A stretch of 64,000 nt of DNA, from NCBI RefSeq assembly GCF_000721105.1, contig NZ_JOEV01000015.1, forward strand, positions 1 through 64,000, in the 5' to 3' direction. Every line of letters begins with the position of its first letter. Within the stretch, counting starts at the first letter, position 1. Below are positions 16,042 to 25,487 of the stretch, in pieces. Position numbers and translations under genes: made by a program. The stretch comes from Streptomyces cellulosae (GTDB lineage: Bacteria > Actinomycetota > Actinomycetes > Streptomycetales > Streptomycetaceae). Below the pieces are notes generated by a model. It was not told the origin of the DNA. It made no database searches and saw only the letters and a list, made by a program, of their open reading frames with translations.

Positions 16042-17040
16042 CTACGGCTTGACGGAGCGGTAGTAGCGCCGGGCGCCGTCGTGCAGGGGCAACGGATCCG
16101 TGTAGATGGCCGTGCGTACGTCGACCAGCTGGGCGGAGTGGACTCTGTCGCCGATGTGGTCCCGGCTCCTGATCACGGTCCGGGTCAGCCACTCGGTGAG
16201 TCTCGGGTCCATGTCTGCGCGGGTTATCAGCAGGTTGGACACCGCGATGGTCGCCACCGTGGATCCCTTCTGTACCGAGGGATAGGCCGACGCGGGCATG
16301 TTGGTGGCCCGGTAGTAGCTGCTCGCGCCGCCCTGGTCGTGCAGCTTCGTGACGAGGTCCGTACCGATCGGCACGAACCGGAAGGCGAAGGTCTTGGACA
16401 GGGTCACCAGCCCCTCGGTCGGCAGTCCGCTCGACCAGAAGAACGCGTCGAAGTCGCCGCGCTTCAGCCCGTCGGGGCCGGAGTCGATGCCGTCGGGGAA
16501 CGGCGTGATGTCCTTCTGGGCGTTGATGTTCGCCGCCTTGAGCACCCGGTCGGCGATCAGCCGCACACCCGAGTCCGGCGGCCCTATGGCAACGCGCTTC
16601 CCCTTCAGCTGCGCGACGGATCTGATGGAGGAGTCGCGCGGAACGACGAGCTGGACGTAGTCGTCGTACAGGCGGGCCACACCTCGCAACTGGTCGGCGC
16701 CGGCCCCCTTTTCCAGTTCGTACGTCTCCACCGCGTCGGCCGCGGCGATGGTGAAGTCGGCCTCTCCGCTAGCCACGCGCTTGACGTTCGCCTGTGAGCC
16801 GCCGCTGTCCTTCAACCGCACCTTCAGGTCCGGCATGTCCTTGGCGAACGCGTCGCTCAGCATCTTTCCGTACTTCTGGTAGACGCCGGCCCGCGTACCG
16901 GTACTGAACTTGATCGTCCCGCCCGGCGGTTCCTCGCCCAGGGGCAGCAGCCACCACAGGAGCAGACCGAACGCGACGAACCCGGCGGCAGCGCCCTGCA
17001 GGGCCCGGCGCCTGCCGATGGGGGGGAAGCCTCTGGACAT
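16042..17040 (-). CDS. TAXI family TRAP transporter solute-binding protein
   Basis: A 332-residue TAXI (TRAP-associated extracytoplasmic immunogenic) family protein. An N-terminal membrane anchor or signal (GAAAGFVAFGLLLWWLLPL) precedes the binding fold, with GTRAGVYQKYGKMLSDAF and the family motif SGGSQANVKRVASGEADFTIAAADAV. TAXI proteins are reported to bind glutamate or dicarboxylates in other bacteria. No TRAP membrane subunit (DctQM) is encoded nearby, so the partner is unknown. The start is ATG 17040; the frame upstream has no signal-like sequence. Its 3' end faces gluK, 145 bp away. Confidence 0.85.
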   Translation of the reverse strand: MSRGFPPIGRRRALQGAAAGFVAFGLLLWWLLPLGEEPPGGTIKFSTGTRAGVYQKYGKMLSDAFAKDMPDLKVRLKDSGGSQANVKRVASGEADFTIAAADAVETYELEKGAGADQLRGVARLYDDYVQLVVPRDSSIRSVAQLKGKRVAIGPPDSGVRLIADRVLKAANINAQKDITPFPDGIDSGPDGLKRGDFDAFFWSSGLPTEGLVTLSKTFAFRFVPIGTDLVTKLHDQGGASSYYRATNMPASAYPSVQKGSTVATIAVSNLLITRADMDPRLTEWLTRTVIRSRDHIGDRVHSAQLVDVRTAIYTDPLPLHDGARRYYRSVKP

Positions 17041-17173
17041 GCGCGCGATCCTGCCAGCCGGGACGTGGTGCTGACCAGGGGAGGGGAGGCCGGGGCGCTC
17101 CCCGCGGCGGTGAAGGCGGATACCCGGAAGCGGGCCCGCCGCCGGTTTCCACGGCTGACCGGCCACCGGCGGC

Positions 17174-18412
17174 TCAGTCGCGGCCGACCGACGCCCCGGC
17201 CTCCGCGCCGGCGTCCGCCTTACGCGAAGACGCCTCCGGTGTCGGCGGGCGGTGGTCGGAGCGGCGGGTCCACCGGGACGCCAGGGGCTCCGTGAAGCGG
17301 GCGGTGAGCGGGCCGAGGACGACCAGGATGAGGACGTACGCCGTGGCCAGGGGCCCCAGAGAGGGCTCTATGCCCGCGCTGACCGCGAGCCCCGCGATGA
17401 CGATCGAGAACTCGCCGCGGGCCACCAGCGCGCCGCCCGCCCGCCAGCGGCCCTTGACGGAGATCCCGGCCCGGCGGGCCGCCCAGTACCCGGTGGCGAT
17501 CTTCGTCGCGGCCGTGAGGACGGCCAGGGCGAGCGCGGGGAGCAGGACGGGCGGGATGCTGGCCGGGTCGGTGTGCAGCCCGAAGAAGACGAAGAAGACG
17601 GCCGCGAACAGGTCCCGCAGGGGGCTCAGCAGGGTGTGCGCACCCTCCGCGACCTCCCCGGACAGCGCGATGCCCACCAGGAAGGCGCCCACCGCGGCCG
17701 AGACCTGGAGCTGCTGGGCGATCCCCGCGACCAGAATGGTCAGCCCCAGCACCACCAGGAGCAGCTTCTCCGGGTCGTCGCTGGAGACGAAACGGGAGAT
17801 GAGGCGGCCGTAGCGGACCGCGACGAACAGGACGAGCCCCGCCGCGCCCAGCGCGATCGCGAGCGTGAGGCTGCCCGCCAGCAGCCCGGCCCCGGCCACC
17901 AGCGCGGTGACGATCGGCAGGTAGACCGCCATCGCCAGGTCCTCCAGGACGAGGACGCTGAGGATCACCGGTGTCTCCCGGTTGCCCACCCGGCCCAGGT
18001 CGCCGAGCACCTTGGCGATGACCCCGGACGACGAGATCCAGGTGACGCCGGCGAGAACGACCGCGGCCACCGGACCCCAGCTGAGCAGCAGCGCCGCCAG
18101 CGCCCCCGGCACCGCGTTGAGGGCGCCGTCCACGAGGCCGGCCGGATAGTGGGCCCTCAGGTTGGTGACCAGGTCACCGGCCGTGTACTCCAGGCCGAGC
18201 ATCAGCAGGAGGAGGATCACGCCGATCTCGGCGCCCGTCGCGACGAACTCCTCGCTCGCGCCGAGCGGCAGCAGACCGCCCTCGCCGAAGGCCAGTCCGG
18301 CCAGCAGGTACAGCGGGATGGGGGAGAGACGGAAGCGGGCGGCGAACCGGCCGAGCAGGCCGAGGCCGAGGATGATGGAACCGAACTCGATCAGGAGGAC
18401 CGCGGAGTGCAC
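17174..18412 (-). CDS. Cation/proton antiporter, CPA2 (KefB/KhtU-like)
   Basis: A 412-residue antiporter with about 12-13 membrane helices from LLIEFGSIILGLGLLGRFAARF to YVLILVVLGPLTARF. Family motifs include LLLLMLGLEYTAGDL, the SSSGVIAKVLGDLG helix break, and LVARGEFSIVIAGLAV, all typical of CPA2 K+ or Na+/H+ exchangers. It ends with a short charged tail and has no built-in RCK domain. That role is filled by the small upstream gene. GTG 18412 has GGGAG seven bases before it and lies four bases after the upstream stop, so the two are coupled. Confidence 0.88.
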   Translation of the reverse strand: MHSAVLLIEFGSIILGLGLLGRFAARFRLSPIPLYLLAGLAFGEGGLLPLGASEEFVATGAEIGVILLLLMLGLEYTAGDLVTNLRAHYPAGLVDGALNAVPGALAALLLSWGPVAAVVLAGVTWISSSGVIAKVLGDLGRVGNRETPVILSVLVLEDLAMAVYLPIVTALVAGAGLLAGSLTLAIALGAAGLVLFVAVRYGRLISRFVSSDDPEKLLLVVLGLTILVAGIAQQLQVSAAVGAFLVGIALSGEVAEGAHTLLSPLRDLFAAVFFVFFGLHTDPASIPPVLLPALALAVLTAATKIATGYWAARRAGISVKGRWRAGGALVARGEFSIVIAGLAVSAGIEPSLGPLATAYVLILVVLGPLTARFTEPLASRWTRRSDHRPPTPEASSRKADAGAEAGASVGRD

Positions 18413-18416
18413 CGGC

Positions 18417-18902
18417 TCACTCCCGACCGAGGATCGACGCGGCCGCGTCGACGCCCTCACGGGTGCCGATCACGATGAGTGTGTCCCCGCCGACGAGCCG
18501 GAAGTCCGGCGTCGGTGACGGGATCGCCTCGGTCCGTCGCAGCACCGCCACCACGGACGCGCCGGTCTCGGTCCGCATCCGCGTGTCGCCCAGAACACGT
18601 CCGTTCCACCGTGACGCCGCCGCGACCTCGATCCGCTCGGCGACCAGCCCCAGCTCGGTCGTGGAGAGCAGGCTCGCGCTGTGGTGGGCCGGCTTCAGCG
18701 CGTCGATCAGCGCTCCGGCCTCGGCACCGGTGAGCCGCAGGGACTGCGCACAGGAGTCGGGGTCGTCGGCCTGGTACACGCTGACCGTGCGGGCGCCGTC
18801 GCGGTGCGCCACCACGGACAGATGGCGTTGTTCCCGGGTGACGAGGTCGTACTGGACCCCGATCCCCGGCAGCGGCGTCGCCCTCAGACGCGGAGCAGAC
18901 AC
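18417..18902 (-). CDS. RCK_C (TrkA-C) domain protein, antiporter regulator (CpeA/KhtT-like)
   Basis: A 161-residue soluble protein. The N-terminal ~75 residues (PLPGIGVQYDLVTREQRHLSVVAHRDG) match the KhtT N-terminal domain. The C-terminal RCK_C domain (residues ~80-160) ends in DFRLVGGDTLIVIGTREGVDAA. Such subunits gate the adjacent CPA2 antiporter, and RCK_C domains of this kind bind cyclic di-AMP in Bacillus and in Streptomyces CpeA. GTG 18902 is preceded by AGGGGA with six-base spacing. It is the first gene of the antiporter operon. Ligand identity is inferred from the family. Confidence 0.85.
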   Translation of the reverse strand: MSAPRLRATPLPGIGVQYDLVTREQRHLSVVAHRDGARTVSVYQADDPDSCAQSLRLTGAEAGALIDALKPAHHSASLLSTTELGLVAERIEVAAASRWNGRVLGDTRMRTETGASVVAVLRRTEAIPSPTPDFRLVGGDTLIVIGTREGVDAAASILGRE

Positions 18903-19067
18903 GTTTCTTCCCCTTGCTTGTGGATGCGTATGGCTTTGTCGGCGCGGATGGCTGTGGAGGGATCGCTTGTGGATACGAGTGGTCATCGGTGCACTCGGTC
19001 GGTCCCGGGCCTTCGACGATCACGGTTGCCCCGTCTGCATGCTGTCACCCACCCGTACGGTGGCGAC

Positions 19068-20114
19068 ATGGGTGTTGTCACGGATATACGCGGCCGGCGG
19101 ACGGCCGGGAGGCTGGCCGCGAAGGGGTCGGGTGCACTGAACGGGGGGAGCGGAAACGGGACCGTGTCGCTGTTCTGGCGGATCTTCTCGCTCAACGCCG
19201 TCGGCCTGGTCGCCGCCGCCGCGCTGCTGCTGGGCCCGGTCACCGTGTCGACCCCCGTGCTGCCGGGCGAGGCGCTGGCCGTCGTCGGCGGCCTCGCGGC
19301 CCTGCTGGCCGCCAACGCGCTCGTGCTGCGGGTCGGCCTCGCCCCCCTGCAGCGGCTGGGCCGCGCCATGGCCACCGCCGACCTGCGCCGCCCCGGAGCC
19401 CGTGCCCCCGTCTCCGGACCCGCCGAGACGGCCGCGCTGATCACGACGTACAACACCATGCTCGACCGGCTGGAGGCCGAGCGGGCCGCCGGCGCGGCGC
19501 GCGCGCTCTCCGCCCAGGAGCGCGAGCGGCAGCGCATCGCCCGCGAACTCCACGACGAGGTCGGCCAGACCCTGACCGCCGTCCTCCTCCAGCTCAAACG
19601 CGTCGCCGACCGGGCGCCCGGGGAACTGCGCGAGGAGGTCGGCCAGGCCCAGGAGGCCACCCGCGCGGGCCTCGACGAGATCCGCCGTATCGCCCGCCGA
19701 CTGCGCCCCGGCGTGCTGGAGGAACTCGGCCTGGCCAGCGCGCTGCGCTCGCTCGCGGCCGAGTTCAGCGCGCACGGCCTGACGGTCGGCCATCACATAC
19801 CCGCCGATCTGCCCCACCTCACCGAGGAGTCCGAACTCGTGCTCTACCGGGTGGCCCAGGAGGGTCTCACCAACACCGCCCGGCACTCCTCCGCCGATCG
19901 CGCGGACGTCCGGCTGCGGCCGGTCACGGACGGCGTCGAACTCCTCTTACGCGACAACGGCAAGGGCCTCTGCGGGGCGCCCGACGGCTCCGGCATCAGC
20001 GGTATGCGCGAACGTGCGCTCCTCATAGGGGCCACGCTCTGCCTGGAACCCGCCCCCGGCCGGGGCACCGACATACGGCTGCGTGTCCCCGTCGGGGCAG
20101 GGGACAGCCGCTGA
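19068..20114 (+). CDS. Sensor histidine kinase, NarL-type system
   Basis: A 348-residue HisKA_3 kinase. Two adjacent helices (SLNAVGLVAAAALLLGPV and LAVVGGLAALLAANALVLRVG) leave almost no extracytoplasmic sensor. A HAMP segment follows, then the H-box RELHDEVGQTLTAVLLQL and an ATPase domain with LVLYRVAQEGLTNTARHS, RDNGKGL and GSGISGMRERA. The signal is probably membrane-borne or cytoplasmic. ATG 19068 follows TACGGT by six bases with no Shine-Dalgarno sequence, so the mRNA is probably leaderless. It overlaps its response regulator (TGATG). Confidence 0.88.
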   Translation: MGVVTDIRGRRTAGRLAAKGSGALNGGSGNGTVSLFWRIFSLNAVGLVAAAALLLGPVTVSTPVLPGEALAVVGGLAALLAANALVLRVGLAPLQRLGRAMATADLRRPGARAPVSGPAETAALITTYNTMLDRLEAERAAGAARALSAQERERQRIARELHDEVGQTLTAVLLQLKRVADRAPGELREEVGQAQEATRAGLDEIRRIARRLRPGVLEELGLASALRSLAAEFSAHGLTVGHHIPADLPHLTEESELVLYRVAQEGLTNTARHSSADRADVRLRPVTDGVELLLRDNGKGLCGAPDGSGISGMRERALLIGATLCLEPAPGRGTDIRLRVPVGAGDSR

Positions 20115-20767
20115 TGGCGGCCCCGATCCGCGTTCTGCTCGCCGACGACCACACCCTCGTACGCCGTGGCGTGCGTCTCATCCTGGAGGGGGAGCCGGAC
20201 CTCACCGTGGTGGCCGAGGCGGGCGACGGGGCGGAGGCGGTCGAGCTGGCACGCGCGCGTGACGTCGATCTGGCCGTGCTGGACATCGCCATGCCCCGGA
20301 TGACCGGTCTGCAGGCGGCCCGCGAACTCTCCCGGCGGCTGCCCGGACTGCACATCCTCGTCCTGACGATGTACGACAACGAGCAGTACTTCTTCGAGGC
20401 CCTCAAGGCGGGTGCCAGCGGCTACGTCCTCAAGTCCGTCGCCGACCGCGATCTCGTCGAGGCATGCCGGGCGGCCGTACGGGACGAACCGTTCATCTAC
20501 CCGGGCGCGGAACGGGCCCTGGTGCGTTCCTACCTGGAGCGGCTGCACCGGGGCGACGGACTGCCCGAGCGGGCCATCACCGAACGCGAGGAGGAGATCC
20601 TCAAACTGGTCGCCGAGGGCCACACCTCCAAGGAGATCGGCGAACTGCTCTTCATCAGTGCGAAGACGGTCGAACGCCATCGCGCGAACCTGCTCCAGAA
20701 GCTCGGCATGCGCGACCGCCTGGAACTGACCCGCTACGCGATCCGGGCCGGCCTCATCGACCCGTGA
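20114..20767 (+). CDS. Response regulator, NarL/LuxR family
   Basis: A 217-residue regulator. The receiver domain has LLADDHTLVRRG, phospho-acceptor Asp in LAVLDIAMPRMTGLQ and Lys in GYVLKSV. The LuxR-type HTH (residues ~150-210) reads ITEREEEILKLVAEGHTSKEIGELLFISAKTVERHRANLLQKLG. It is co-translated with the kinase at 19068 through a TGATG overlap. The regulon is unknown; the nearest candidate targets are the RCK/antiporter operon and the SpoIIE-type phosphatase gene. A 22-23 bp tandem repeat begins at its stop codon. Confidence 0.9.
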   Translation: MAAPIRVLLADDHTLVRRGVRLILEGEPDLTVVAEAGDGAEAVELARARDVDLAVLDIAMPRMTGLQAARELSRRLPGLHILVLTMYDNEQYFFEALKAGASGYVLKSVADRDLVEACRAAVRDEPFIYPGAERALVRSYLERLHRGDGLPERAITEREEEILKLVAEGHTSKEIGELLFISAKTVERHRANLLQKLGMRDRLELTRYAIRAGLIDP

Positions 20768-20856
20768 ACCGCCTTCGCCGGGACCCGCGAACAGCCTTCA
20801 CCGCGACTTTGAACCGCCTTCGCAGCGACCCGGGAACCGCCTTCACAGAAGCGCTT
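20766..20856. repeat. 22-23 bp tandem repeat, four imperfect copies
   Basis: Copies begin at 20766, 20789, 20811 and 20834, each starting GAAC(C/A)GCCTTC(G/A)C and ending near GCGACCCGG. The array starts within the stop codon of the response regulator gene and runs into the 3' end of the convergent SpoIIE-type gene (stop at 20843). It may be a repeat expansion rather than a terminator. Confidence 0.75.
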
Positions 20857-23758
20857 CCCAGTCCCCGTCGAGGTCTGCGGGGTTCAGGAACAGCCCGGCC
20901 AAGCCGTCGGGCGGCTCCTGCCCGCCGTCCGGATCGGGCAGTGGCTGCTCGGTCCAGATGCACTTGCCCTTCGGCGTGTAACGGGCGCCCCACTGCCCCG
21001 ACAGTGCCGTGATCAGCTGCAGCCCCCGGCCTCCCTCGTCGGTCTCCGTCGCGCGGCGGATGCGGGGCATGGTCTGGCTGCCGTCGAAAACCTCGCAGAC
21101 CAGCTCGGCGCCGTACAGCAGACGCAGACTCACCGGACCCCGGGCGTGCCGGACCACGTTGCCCACGAGTTCGCTGGCCAGGAGCTCCGTGGTGGGGGCC
21201 AGGGCGTCCAGGTTCCAGGCCGCGAGTTGTTCGCGGACATGACGGCGGGCCTGACCGGCCGCTTTCGGATCCTCGGGCAGTGGCCAGGAGGCCATCCGGT
21301 CGCCGGGCAGGGAGTGCAGACGGGCGACGAGGAACGCGGCGTCGTCGGCGGCCTGCTGGTCGGTGGGCAGCAGGCCGGCCGTCAGTGTGTCGCACAGGTG
21401 TTCAAGATCTGCCACGGTCTCGACGGCGCGGCCCGCGTGCGCCGCGCCCAGCATCCCGGCCAGCTGCGCCATGCCTTCGTCGATGTCCCGCTTCGCCGAC
21501 TCGACCAGTCCGTCGGTGTAGAGCACCAGCAGGCTGCCCTCGGGCACCTCCAGCTCGACCGTCTCGAACGGCGGTTCCGCCGCGCCCAGCGGCGGATCGG
21601 CCTCCGGCTGCGGGAAGTGCACGGTGCCGTCGGGATGGACCAGGGCGGGCGGCGGGTGGCCGGCACGGACGAGGGAACAGAGCCGGGTCGTGGAGTCGTA
21701 GAGCGCGTACAAGCAGGTGACGTACGACGTCTCGCCCATGCCGACGACGATGTCGTTGAGGTGCCCCATGATCTCGTCGGGGGGCAGCTCCAGGTCCGCC
21801 AGGGTGTGGACGGCCGTGCGTAGCCGGCCCATGGTGGCCGCCTCCGGCAGACCGTGCCCCATGACGTCGCCGACGACCAACGCCACCTGCCCGCCGGACA
21901 GCGGGATGATGTCGTACCAGTCGCCGCCCACGTCCGCGCCCTGCCCGGCCGGGAGATAGCGGGCGGCGGCGGTGCACGCGGGCAGTTCGGGCAGTCCCTG
22001 GGGGAGCAGACTGCGCTGGAGTTCCCGGGACCGGGTGTGCTCGGCGTCGTAGAGCCGGGCCCGCTCGAGGGACTGCGCGACCAGGGCGCTGATGGTGGTC
22101 AGGAGCGCGCGCTCCTCGTCGGTGAGCCGCCGAGGACGGTCGAAGGCCACGACACACACCCCGAACGTGCGCCCGGACGCCGTGAGCGGCAGAAACGCCC
22201 ATGCCTGTTTGCCGGCCTGCTCCGGCCGGCCGGTCAACAGCGGTGAGCGCGAGGTGAGCTCCTGTGGGGAGGACAGGAACAGTGGCGCGTTGGTGGCTAT
22301 GACGTCCCAGGCCGGATCGCCGAGGGTGCGGGAGTGGTTGTCGAGGACGTCGAGGAAGTCGTCCGGATAGCCGACGGCCCCGACGTTGTGGAGCCGGTCG
22401 CCCTCGATGACCTGGACCAGGACCCCCGCGGCGGCGAACGGGGGCAGCACCCGGCGGGCGACTGTGCCCACCACGTCCCGTGAGGTCGTCGCCGAGGCGA
22501 GTTCCGCGGTCAGCTCCGCGATCCGGCCGGCCCGCTCGGAGGCGGCCCGCTCGGTCGCCTTGCGCTCCTCGGCCAGACGCCGCTTCTCGGTGACGTCGGT
22601 GAAGTAGAGGGTGCGTCCGTCGGGGCCCGGCACCAGCCGCAGGTGGTACCGCCGGCCGGAGTCCGGTATGTGCACGTCGAAGCCGGCGGGCTTCTCGTCG
22701 GCCGCGGCCTCCCGGCAGCGGCTCTCCAGGCCGGGCACCTGTCGGGTGGACGGCAGATCCCACAGGAGACGCCCGAACAGTTCCTCCTCGGAGAAGCCCA
22801 GGAAACGTTCCGCCTCCAGGTTGGCGAAGGTGATCCCCCACTCCGCGTCCACCGCCAGGAAGCCGTCGCTCATATGGCGCAGGGCCCGGCTGAGCGCGTC
22901 CCGGGCGGTCCGCGACTCGTTGCTCTCCCAGCCCACGCCGATCATCCGGTGGGGCTCGCCGTCTTCGTCGTACGTGGCCCGGCCGCGGGCCTGGGTCCAG
23001 CCGTACGTGCCGTCCAGGCGCCGTACCCGGTACTCGGCCTCGTACACGGTGTGGTCGAGGATCGCCTGCTGGGCCGCCGCCAGTGTCGGCGCCAGGTCGT
23101 CGGGGTGGACGATCCGCATCCAGTTCTCGATCTCGCCGGTGTAGTCGGCCGGCAGGGTGCCGTACAGCTCCAGCGCCGCATCGTCCCAGATCAGCTCGCC
23201 GGTGCGGATATTCCAGTCCCACGAGCCGACCTGGACCTCCTTCAGGGCCTGCCGCAGTCGCTCACCGCTCAGCTCCGTCTGCGCGGGCCCGGCCGGAGGC
23301 GGCGCCTGGGCCATCCGGTCCTCGGCCCAGGCGACGAGGTCCCGGAGGAAGTCCCACTGCTGCGGGGTCGGCTCACCCTGCCCGCCCACCAGGACGGTCA
23401 GCGCGCCGATACCGCGCTTCCCGCTGAACACCGGCAGGGAGGCCAGGCCCACGCCGGGCCAGGTGACCTCCTGCTCGGAGGCGGCGGGGTTCAGCGGGAC
23501 CCAGACGCCACTGCCCTGCTGGAGGGCGCGGGCGGGGGCCAGCGGTCCCTCCTGGTCGACGATCTCCCAGGAGCGGGTGAGGGCGGGAGGGAGTCCGGCG
23601 GCCGACACCAGGCGCAAAGCGGACATCGGACCACGCAGGTGCATGGCGGCGCCGAGGGCGGCCAGCTCACCCACCGCGTGCTGCAGCGCCAGCCGGAAGA
23701 CCTCACTCTCCGTGACACCCGGGGTCACCGTGCGGAGCAGGGCGAGGCGTGTGTTCAT
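20843..23758 (-). CDS. SpoIIE family phosphatase with GAF, PAS and anti-sigma-kinase-like domains
   Basis: A 971-residue multidomain signalling protein. In order there are an N-terminal GAF-like region (~1-160), two PAS domains (~165-400, with [15 protein letters not shown] and [15 protein letters not shown]), and a GAF domain (~415-570). A PP2C/SpoIIE phosphatase (~590-790) follows with metal-binding [10 protein letters not shown] and VGDVMGHG. Last is a HATPase_c domain (~815-950, [12 protein letters not shown] and DEGGRGLQL) like RsbW anti-sigma kinases. Phosphatase plus kinase in one chain suggests a partner-switching module. ATG 23758 follows TACGTT by six bases (leaderless). It is divergent from the RutA-like gene. 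Confidence 0.9.
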   Translation of the reverse strand: MNTRLALLRTVTPGVTESEVFRLALQHAVGELAALGAAMHLRGPMSALRLVSAAGLPPALTRSWEIVDQEGPLAPARALQQGSGVWVPLNPAASEQEVTWPGVGLASLPVFSGKRGIGALTVLVGGQGEPTPQQWDFLRDLVAWAEDRMAQAPPPAGPAQTELSGERLRQALKEVQVGSWDWNIRTGELIWDDAALELYGTLPADYTGEIENWMRIVHPDDLAPTLAAAQQAILDHTVYEAEYRVRRLDGTYGWTQARGRATYDEDGEPHRMIGVGWESNESRTARDALSRALRHMSDGFLAVDAEWGITFANLEAERFLGFSEEELFGRLLWDLPSTRQVPGLESRCREAAADEKPAGFDVHIPDSGRRYHLRLVPGPDGRTLYFTDVTEKRRLAEERKATERAASERAGRIAELTAELASATTSRDVVGTVARRVLPPFAAAGVLVQVIEGDRLHNVGAVGYPDDFLDVLDNHSRTLGDPAWDVIATNAPLFLSSPQELTSRSPLLTGRPEQAGKQAWAFLPLTASGRTFGVCVVAFDRPRRLTDEERALLTTISALVAQSLERARLYDAEHTRSRELQRSLLPQGLPELPACTAAARYLPAGQGADVGGDWYDIIPLSGGQVALVVGDVMGHGLPEAATMGRLRTAVHTLADLELPPDEIMGHLNDIVVGMGETSYVTCLYALYDSTTRLCSLVRAGHPPPALVHPDGTVHFPQPEADPPLGAAEPPFETVELEVPEGSLLVLYTDGLVESAKRDIDEGMAQLAGMLGAAHAGRAVETVADLEHLCDTLTAGLLPTDQQAADDAAFLVARLHSLPGDRMASWPLPEDPKAAGQARRHVREQLAAWNLDALAPTTELLASELVGNVVRHARGPVSLRLLYGAELVCEVFDGSQTMPRIRRATETDEGGRGLQLITALSGQWGARYTPKGKCIWTEQPLPDPDGGQEPPDGLAGLFLNPADLDGDWEALL

Positions 23759-23926
23759 GCCAGGAACGTATCGTTCCCGTCCTGGCCCGAAACCTCTTTC
23801 ACACTTTCTCACCGGCCGCTTCCTGCCTGCTCCATGCCTCAACAGTGGGGAAACCGGAGCGAGTTGTTGAAACCTGTCCGTGTAGCGTGCCGTTCCACGG
23901 ACAGGCTTGCGATCATGAGGAGCGGC

Positions 23927-25009
23927 ATGGACATCGGTGTCTTCATACCCATCGGCAACAACGGCTGGCTCATATCGAAGAGCTCCCCGCAGTACATGCC
24001 GAGCTTTGACCTTAACAAGGCAGTGGTCCAGAAGGCAGAGGAGTACGGACTCGACTTCGCCCTGTCGATGATCAAACTCAAGGGCTTCGGCGGTGACACA
24101 CAGTTCTGGGACCACTGCCTCGAGTCGTTCACGCTGATGGCAGGCCTGGCCGCCGTGACCGACCGGATCAAGCTGTACGCCTCCACCCCGATCCTCGCCC
24201 TGTCGCCGGCGATCGTCGCGCGCATGGCGACCACGGTCGACTCCATCGCCCCGGGGCGGTTCGGCGTCAACATCGTCACCGGCTGGGCACCCGGCGAGTA
24301 CGCGCAGATGGGCCTGTGGCCCGGCGACGAGCACTTCGGCAACCGCTACGCCCGGGCCGTCGAGTACGTCACCGTGATGAAGGAGCTGTGGAGCGAGGGC
24401 GTCAGCAACTTCAAGGGCGAGTTCTACGAGATGGACGACTGCGTGCTGTCCCCGCGGCCGGCGGACGGGCACATCGACATCGTTGCCGCGGGGCAGAGCA
24501 GCACCGGAATGCGGTTCGCCGCCGAGCACGCCGACTACAACTTCATCCTGGGCAGCGGCGTCAACACCCCGCTGGCGTTCTCGGGCACCGCCGCCGCGCT
24601 GGTGGACGCGGTGCGGGAGACGGGCCGCGACGTGGGCGCGCTCTCCCTCTTCATGGTCATCGCGGACGAGACCGACGAGGCCGCGCGCGCGAAGTGGCAG
24701 GACTACCACGACAACGCCGACCGCGCGGCGCTGGCGTACATGGCGGGCGAGTCCGCCACGGACACCACGTCCGACGGCTCCTCCACCGCCCGGACCATCT
24801 CGCTTCCCGAGGGCGCCGTGAACTTCAACATGGGAACGCTGGTCGGCTCGTACGAGAGCGTCGCGGCGATGCTCGACGAGATCGCCGAGGTCCCCGGGAC
24901 CAAGGGGATCATGCTGGTCTTCGACGACTTCCTCGAAGGGCTCGACAACTTCGGCACCCGCATCCAGCCGCTGATGACGTCCAGGTCGGGACGGTCGGCG
25001 GCGGTCTGA
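23927..25009 (+). CDS. RutA-like pyrimidine oxygenase (LLM class flavin-dependent)
   Basis: A 360-residue flavin monooxygenase of the bacterial luciferase-like fold. The start [17 protein letters not shown] is the hallmark of RutA, which opens the uracil ring with FMNH2 and O2. [30 protein letters not shown] is also typical. Length is close to E. coli RutA. The rest of the rut pathway (rutB-G) is not in this window, so either it is elsewhere or the enzyme acts on another heterocycle. ATG 23927 has GAGGAG four bases upstream; ATG 23915 is a less likely start. Confidence 0.85.
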   Translation: MDIGVFIPIGNNGWLISKSSPQYMPSFDLNKAVVQKAEEYGLDFALSMIKLKGFGGDTQFWDHCLESFTLMAGLAAVTDRIKLYASTPILALSPAIVARMATTVDSIAPGRFGVNIVTGWAPGEYAQMGLWPGDEHFGNRYARAVEYVTVMKELWSEGVSNFKGEFYEMDDCVLSPRPADGHIDIVAAGQSSTGMRFAAEHADYNFILGSGVNTPLAFSGTAAALVDAVRETGRDVGALSLFMVIADETDEAARAKWQDYHDNADRAALAYMAGESATDTTSDGSSTARTISLPEGAVNFNMGTLVGSYESVAAMLDEIAEVPGTKGIMLVFDDFLEGLDNFGTRIQPLMTSRSGRSAAV

Positions 25010-25064
25010 GCCTCCCCTTGCGCCGGCCCCTGACGCGCCGACGTGAGCTCTCGTCCGACTGTGC

Positions 25065-25423
25065 TCACAGGCCCCGCACGGGATGGTCCCGGCCCATGAC
25101 CTCGCCGAGGAGCGAGGTGACGTAAGGAGTGGTTCCGCGCGGCCAGCGCCACCCGCTCGGTCCGTACACCGGCGTCGGCCGCCCGCGCGCCCAACCTGGC
25201 CCGCAGAGACGTCACTTCCTCGACCGCGTCGGCGGGAAAACCGGGCGGAACCATGAACGCCGCACCCGGCAGGCCGATACTGCGCACCGGACCTGCCCGA
25301 ACACCCGGCGCACCACGAGCAGCCAAGGCGCGTAGAACCTCTCGCTGATCAGCGGAAAGCTGAAGGTGCCGCCGCCTCGTCCTTCAGGGCCTGAAGTGCC
25401 ACCTCCCCGGGATAGAACGCCAT
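25065..25423 (-). pseudogene. Probable decayed coding sequence, family unknown
   Basis: Three stretches of protein-like sequence occur in different minus-strand frames, in order: FSFPLISERFYAPWLLVVRR, then GAAFMVPPGFPADAVEEVTS, then PYVTSLLGEVMGRDHPVRGL followed by a stop at 25065. At least two frameshifts separate them. This looks like the C-terminal part of a gene that has been inactivated. I do not recognise the family. The alternative is chance open frames in GC-rich DNA. Confidence 0.4.
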
Positions 25424-25487
25424 GGAGGGGGCCGCTGGTGAAGGAAGGGCTGAGCCCAGGGCTCTCAGGAGCACCTACCCTTGGTCC

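Noticed and set aside
18681..19067. N-terminal extension of the NarL-type kinase
   Set aside because: The frame is open upstream, but it is antisense to the RCK_C gene and a TACGGT box lies six bases before ATG 19068.
21556..21571. LexA-like TCGAAC-N4-GTTCCG site
   Set aside because: It lies deep in the coding sequence of the SpoIIE-type gene and is explained by codon usage.
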